Shown here one piece after another: positions 19,727-21,357 of a DNA stretch of 21,357 bases. Within the stretch, counting starts at the first letter, position 1. Each line of letters opens with the position of its first letter. The position numbers and the translations under genes were made by a program. The notes beneath the pieces are model-generated. The model had not been told where the DNA came from. It ran no database searches and worked only from the letters and a program-made list of their open reading frames with translations. The DNA is taken from the IMG/VR virus record IMGVR_UViG_3300015263_000342, positions 1 to 21,357 of that record. The stretch is one strand, 5' to 3'. The stretch comes from a virus.

Positions 19727-19935
19727 TGTTGTTTCTCCTCAGTGTAAAGTTTACTTTCTATCAAAGCCAAGTCTTTCTCATACTGTAACCACATGGCTAC
19801 CTCTTCGAGTTTCCAATCAGATTGATTGAACAATTCGATAGCTTGAGTTATAGTGTTAATTCTTTCTACTAGTTTTTCCATAGCTTGAGTATCATTGTCA
19901 ACACTTAAGCCTCCATCCAATAGTCTAAATTTCAC
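19723..19935 (-). CDS. Hypothetical coiled-coil-like protein, 70 aa
   Basis: A GTG start at 19933-19935 with AAGGAGAA five bases upstream. Reads VDNDTQAMEKLVERINTITQ, then AIELFNQSDWKLEEVAMWLQ and YEKDLALIESKLYTEEK. The spacing of Leu/Ile suits two helices forming a hairpin or coiled coil. It is divergent from the plus-strand HNH gene, which begins about 35 bases away. Its stop overlaps the zinc-finger gene as GTGA. Family not recognised. Confidence 0.7.
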   Translation of the reverse strand: MKFRLLDGGLSVDNDTQAMEKLVERINTITQAIELFNQSDWKLEEVAMWLQYEKDLALIESKLYTEEKQQ

Positions 19936-19969
19936 AGCGTTCTCCTTTTATAATTTAACAAATGTTATT

Positions 19970-20332
19970 ATGAATTGCATAACGTGTAACAATAAGCTAA
20001 CTGGTAAACAAAAAACATTTTGTTCTATAAAGTGTAAAAATTCACACCACCAATCCTACGCCTCTCAAAAAAACAGAGGTAAAGATAGAAAGACTCGGTT
20101 AATTAAACTGTTTGGTGGCGGTTGTACGAAGTGTGGATATAAAAATAATTACTCAGCACTTCATTTTCATCATATCAAAGACAAACTTTTTAAATTGGAT
20201 GCGAGAAATTTATCCAATAGAACATGGAAAGTCTGCATAACAGAAGCAGAAAAGTGTATTTTACTTTGTGCTAATTGTCATGCGGAAGTTCACAATCCCT
20301 CTTTAGATATTGGTAGTGAAGATGGGATTTGA
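19970..20332 (+). CDS. HNH homing-type endonuclease
   Basis: The only plus-strand gene. The 120-residue protein opens with a Cys finger (MNCITCNNKL then FCSIKCKNSHH), then has a basic linker GKDRKTRLIKLFGGGC, C-x2-C (CTKC), the HNH catalytic part SALHFHHIKDKLFKLDARNL, and the final ILLCANCHAEVHN. This is the usual build of free-standing phage HNH nucleases that cut DNA at a home site. A longer frame begins at 19895 but overlaps the opposing gene; the ATG at 19970 starts directly at the finger. No ribosome site is clear. The last 22 bases overlap the 3' end of the tRNA gene. The sequence is A/T-rich and looks acquired. Confidence 0.9.
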   Translation: MNCITCNNKLTGKQKTFCSIKCKNSHHQSYASQKNRGKDRKTRLIKLFGGGCTKCGYKNNYSALHFHHIKDKLFKLDARNLSNRTWKVCITEAEKCILLCANCHAEVHNPSLDIGSEDGI

Positions 20333-20386
20333 ACCCATTTTGTAGTGCTTATAAGACGACCTGCGATAACCAACCGCCCCTTCACC
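20311..20386 (-). tRNA. tRNA-like gene, possibly tRNA-Ile (UAU), 76 nt
   Basis: Reads as acceptor GGTGAAG/CTTCACT, D arm GCGG-TTGGTTA-TCGC with GG in the loop, loop CTTATAA (anticodon TAT), a five-base variable loop ACAAA, T arm ATGGG-TTCAAAT-CCCAT, discriminator A and encoded CCA. Total length is exactly 76. Odd points: bases 8-9 are GG in place of T-R, and the anticodon stem GGTCGT/GCACT pairs only with a bulged C. It may be degenerate or an isoform decoding AUA, a codon that is frequent in this A/T-rich genome. An alternative 96-nt reading starts at 20406 with acceptor AGTGGGG. The HNH stop lies in the T loop. Confidence 0.7.
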
Positions 20387-20406
20387 AATTGAACTACAAC
20401 CCCACT
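20387..20406 (-). other. Apparent 5' fragment of a second tRNA
   Basis: Minus strand AGTGGGGTTGTAGTTCAATT, followed by GGT, looks like the first part of a tRNA: an acceptor strand, TA at positions 8-9, GTTC and the AATTGGT D loop. It runs straight into the 76-nt tRNA and has no matching 3' half. AGTGGGG could pair with CTTCACT as another acceptor 5' strand. This looks like a recombination or insertion remnant. Confidence 0.5.
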
Positions 20407-20412
20407 CTAAAA

Positions 20413-21156
20413 CTAGGCGACCTTTTGAGCCGCCAGATCCCACAGCATTGTATTGATTTCAGTTTGCGTAATCATACTGTTGACTCGACGTACCGCCTTA
20501 TCTTTACGTTTACCATCTTGCTCAAGGATAACTCTCGCACCACCTCGAATAAGATTCTCTTGTACTACGTTCATCACAGTAAAGAGATCGTTAGCTTTAT
20601 CCTCGGCACGATGGACAGGCATCGAGAACGATTCAATCTTAACATCACCTAGTCGTTTCTGTAAAGCCTCACGTTGGAAGGCAAGAATTTCCGCATCAGT
20701 TAGCTTGGTAGCTTTTAGTTTATCAATGGACTCGGTTAACTTGTGAGCCTGAGCAACGATGTAATTAATTGCTGCAATCAAACGCTCATCGAAGTCATTA
20801 CCTGAGTGACGAACTCTTACAGGTTCGATGATGTTACTACCTACAACTAGACCATTGGAACAGATGAATCGGAAGAAACCCAACTGCAACACTACACTAC
20901 TAGACCCATCATGCGAGTTGGTAAGTAGTAGTTGAGGGACTCCATCAGATGTTGCTTTGAGCAGAGGACTAGTGAATACTGCTCTATGCTTCTGATATCC
21001 TTGACGTTCTTTCTTACGTACCTTCATGGCTACAAAGTTATCCATTTTAAATCCGAGTTCTTCGATACGTTTTACCATGTCACTAGTCTTCGCAAGTTTA
21101 TACTTGTCTGATAGTGTGTGGAATTTTTGGTCAAGTGTGTTGATTTCTGTTGTCAT
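20413..21156 (-). CDS. DUF932 phage/plasmid-type protein
   Basis: A 247-residue member of the DUF932 family, known from phages and plasmids but with no proven role. The hallmark is in the middle: PQLLLTNSHDGSSSVVLQLG then FFRFICSNGLVVG, followed by VRVRHSGNDFDERL. After it come helical parts (YIVAQAHKLTESIDKLKATK) and a C-terminal segment rich in Arg/Lys (EQDGKRKDKAVRRVNSMITQ). The start was set at 21154-21156, with AAGGATT seven bases upstream; a longer frame reaches 21183. The stop is seven bases before the tRNA region, so both may share a transcript. Confidence 0.85.
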   Translation of the reverse strand: MTTEINTLDQKFHTLSDKYKLAKTSDMVKRIEELGFKMDNFVAMKVRKKERQGYQKHRAVFTSPLLKATSDGVPQLLLTNSHDGSSSVVLQLGFFRFICSNGLVVGSNIIEPVRVRHSGNDFDERLIAAINYIVAQAHKLTESIDKLKATKLTDAEILAFQREALQKRLGDVKIESFSMPVHRAEDKANDLFTVMNVVQENLIRGGARVILEQDGKRKDKAVRRVNSMITQTEINTMLWDLAAQKVA

Positions 21157-21236
21157 GTTGAATCCTTTTGTGTGAAGCGTCATGCTTCGGTTAAGTTAAT
21201 TCTAATCGAGTCTTTCAATTAAATCTAGTAGGCAAA

Positions 21237-21357
21237 TTATTCTATCTCGTAAGTCACACCTTCAAACGTAATGGACTTCAAAGTGTTGACGTTAATAGTC
21301 CGATACTCTTCAGACTGTAGATCAAAAACAGTCAGGTAATTCAATGCTTCTGCATCA
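21237..21357 (-). CDS. Hypothetical protein, 5' end missing
   Basis: Only the last 39 codons or so are inside the window, open to the right edge. The visible end (LNYLTVFDLQSEEYRTINVN, then TLKSITFEGVTYEIE) has the strand-turn-strand pattern of a small beta barrel: a YRT-x-N-V strand followed by I-x-F-x-G-x-x-Y. This plan is seen in several phage proteins of unknown use. Its stop is 80 bases before the DUF932 start. The full gene lies mostly outside, so no function is given. Confidence 0.6.
   Translation of the reverse strand, partial: DAEALNYLTVFDLQSEEYRTINVNTLKSITFEGVTYEIE

Noticed and set aside
19895-19969. Longer HNH start at 19895
   Set aside because: It would overlap the opposing 70-aa gene and its ribosome site and adds residues unlike the family; the ATG at 19970 starts right at the Cys finger.
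20311-20406. tRNA-Thr reading with loop TTGGTTA and a long variable arm
   Set aside because: That loop fits better as a D loop with the GG pair and a four-base stem. The Thr reading needs a class II variable arm, which tRNA-Thr lacks.
21157-21236. Promoter before the DUF932 gene
   Set aside because: TAGAAT-like and TTGAAA-like boxes are present but at wrong spacing. A small GAAGC-ATGAC-GCTTC hairpin is there but has no T-run.
1-21357. CRISPR array or insertion sequence
   Set aside because: No regularly spaced repeats and no transposase or terminal inverted repeats were seen; the tandem repeats have only two units with no spacer.

Overview
The window is an AT-rich stretch of a tailed double-stranded DNA phage genome (Caudoviricetes). 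The evidence is the gene content: family A DNA polymerase, primase-helicase, Erf-type annealing protein, rIIA/rIIB pair, DUF932 protein, intein, HNH endonuclease, tRNA and dozens of tiny overlapping genes. Almost every gene lies on the minus strand, so it reads right to left. Genes are joined by ATGA or TAATG overlaps with strong GGAGG-type ribosome sites, as expected for long co-transcribed early and middle gene blocks. The only convincing plus-strand gene is a free-standing HNH endonuclease. The host cannot be fixed from this sequence; a PhaR-N-like protein weakly hints at a proteobacterial or related host.

Layout in transcription order (right to left). 21.4-20.4 kb: tail of an unknown gene, a DUF932 protein and a tRNA-like gene whose 3' end overlaps the opposing HNH gene. 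19.9-17.2 kb: small genes, then rIIA-like GHKL ATPase and rIIB-like protein. 16.4-14.0 kb: small genes including a PhaR-N-like protein, a PD-(D/E)XK nuclease and a run of micro-membrane proteins. 14.0-9.7 kb: replication and recombination block with a RecB/Cas4-like nuclease broken by a 37-bp tandem duplication, an IF2-N-like protein, an Erf annealing protein, a small unknown protein, a terminator and an AEP-DnaB primase-helicase. 9.7-9.27 kb: a roughly 450-nt non-coding, hairpin-rich stretch with its own promoter and terminator, best read as a large structured RNA. 9.25-3.9 kb: small unknown genes, among them one split by a LAGLIDADG intein. 3.9-1.6 kb: DNA polymerase. 1.6-0 kb: a membrane-protein gene broken by a 14-bp tandem duplication, more tiny genes, a micro-lipoprotein and the start of a possible PD-(D/E)XK nuclease that runs off the left edge.

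The polymerase, primase-helicase, annealing protein and nucleases form a self-contained replication and recombination set. The primase-helicase and the annealing protein share a DIDL-type acidic C-terminus, which suggests a common partner. The most unusual items are the large RNA candidate, the two frameshifting tandem duplications, the intein in a small protein of unknown role, and the odd tRNA with an overlapping homing-type endonuclease.
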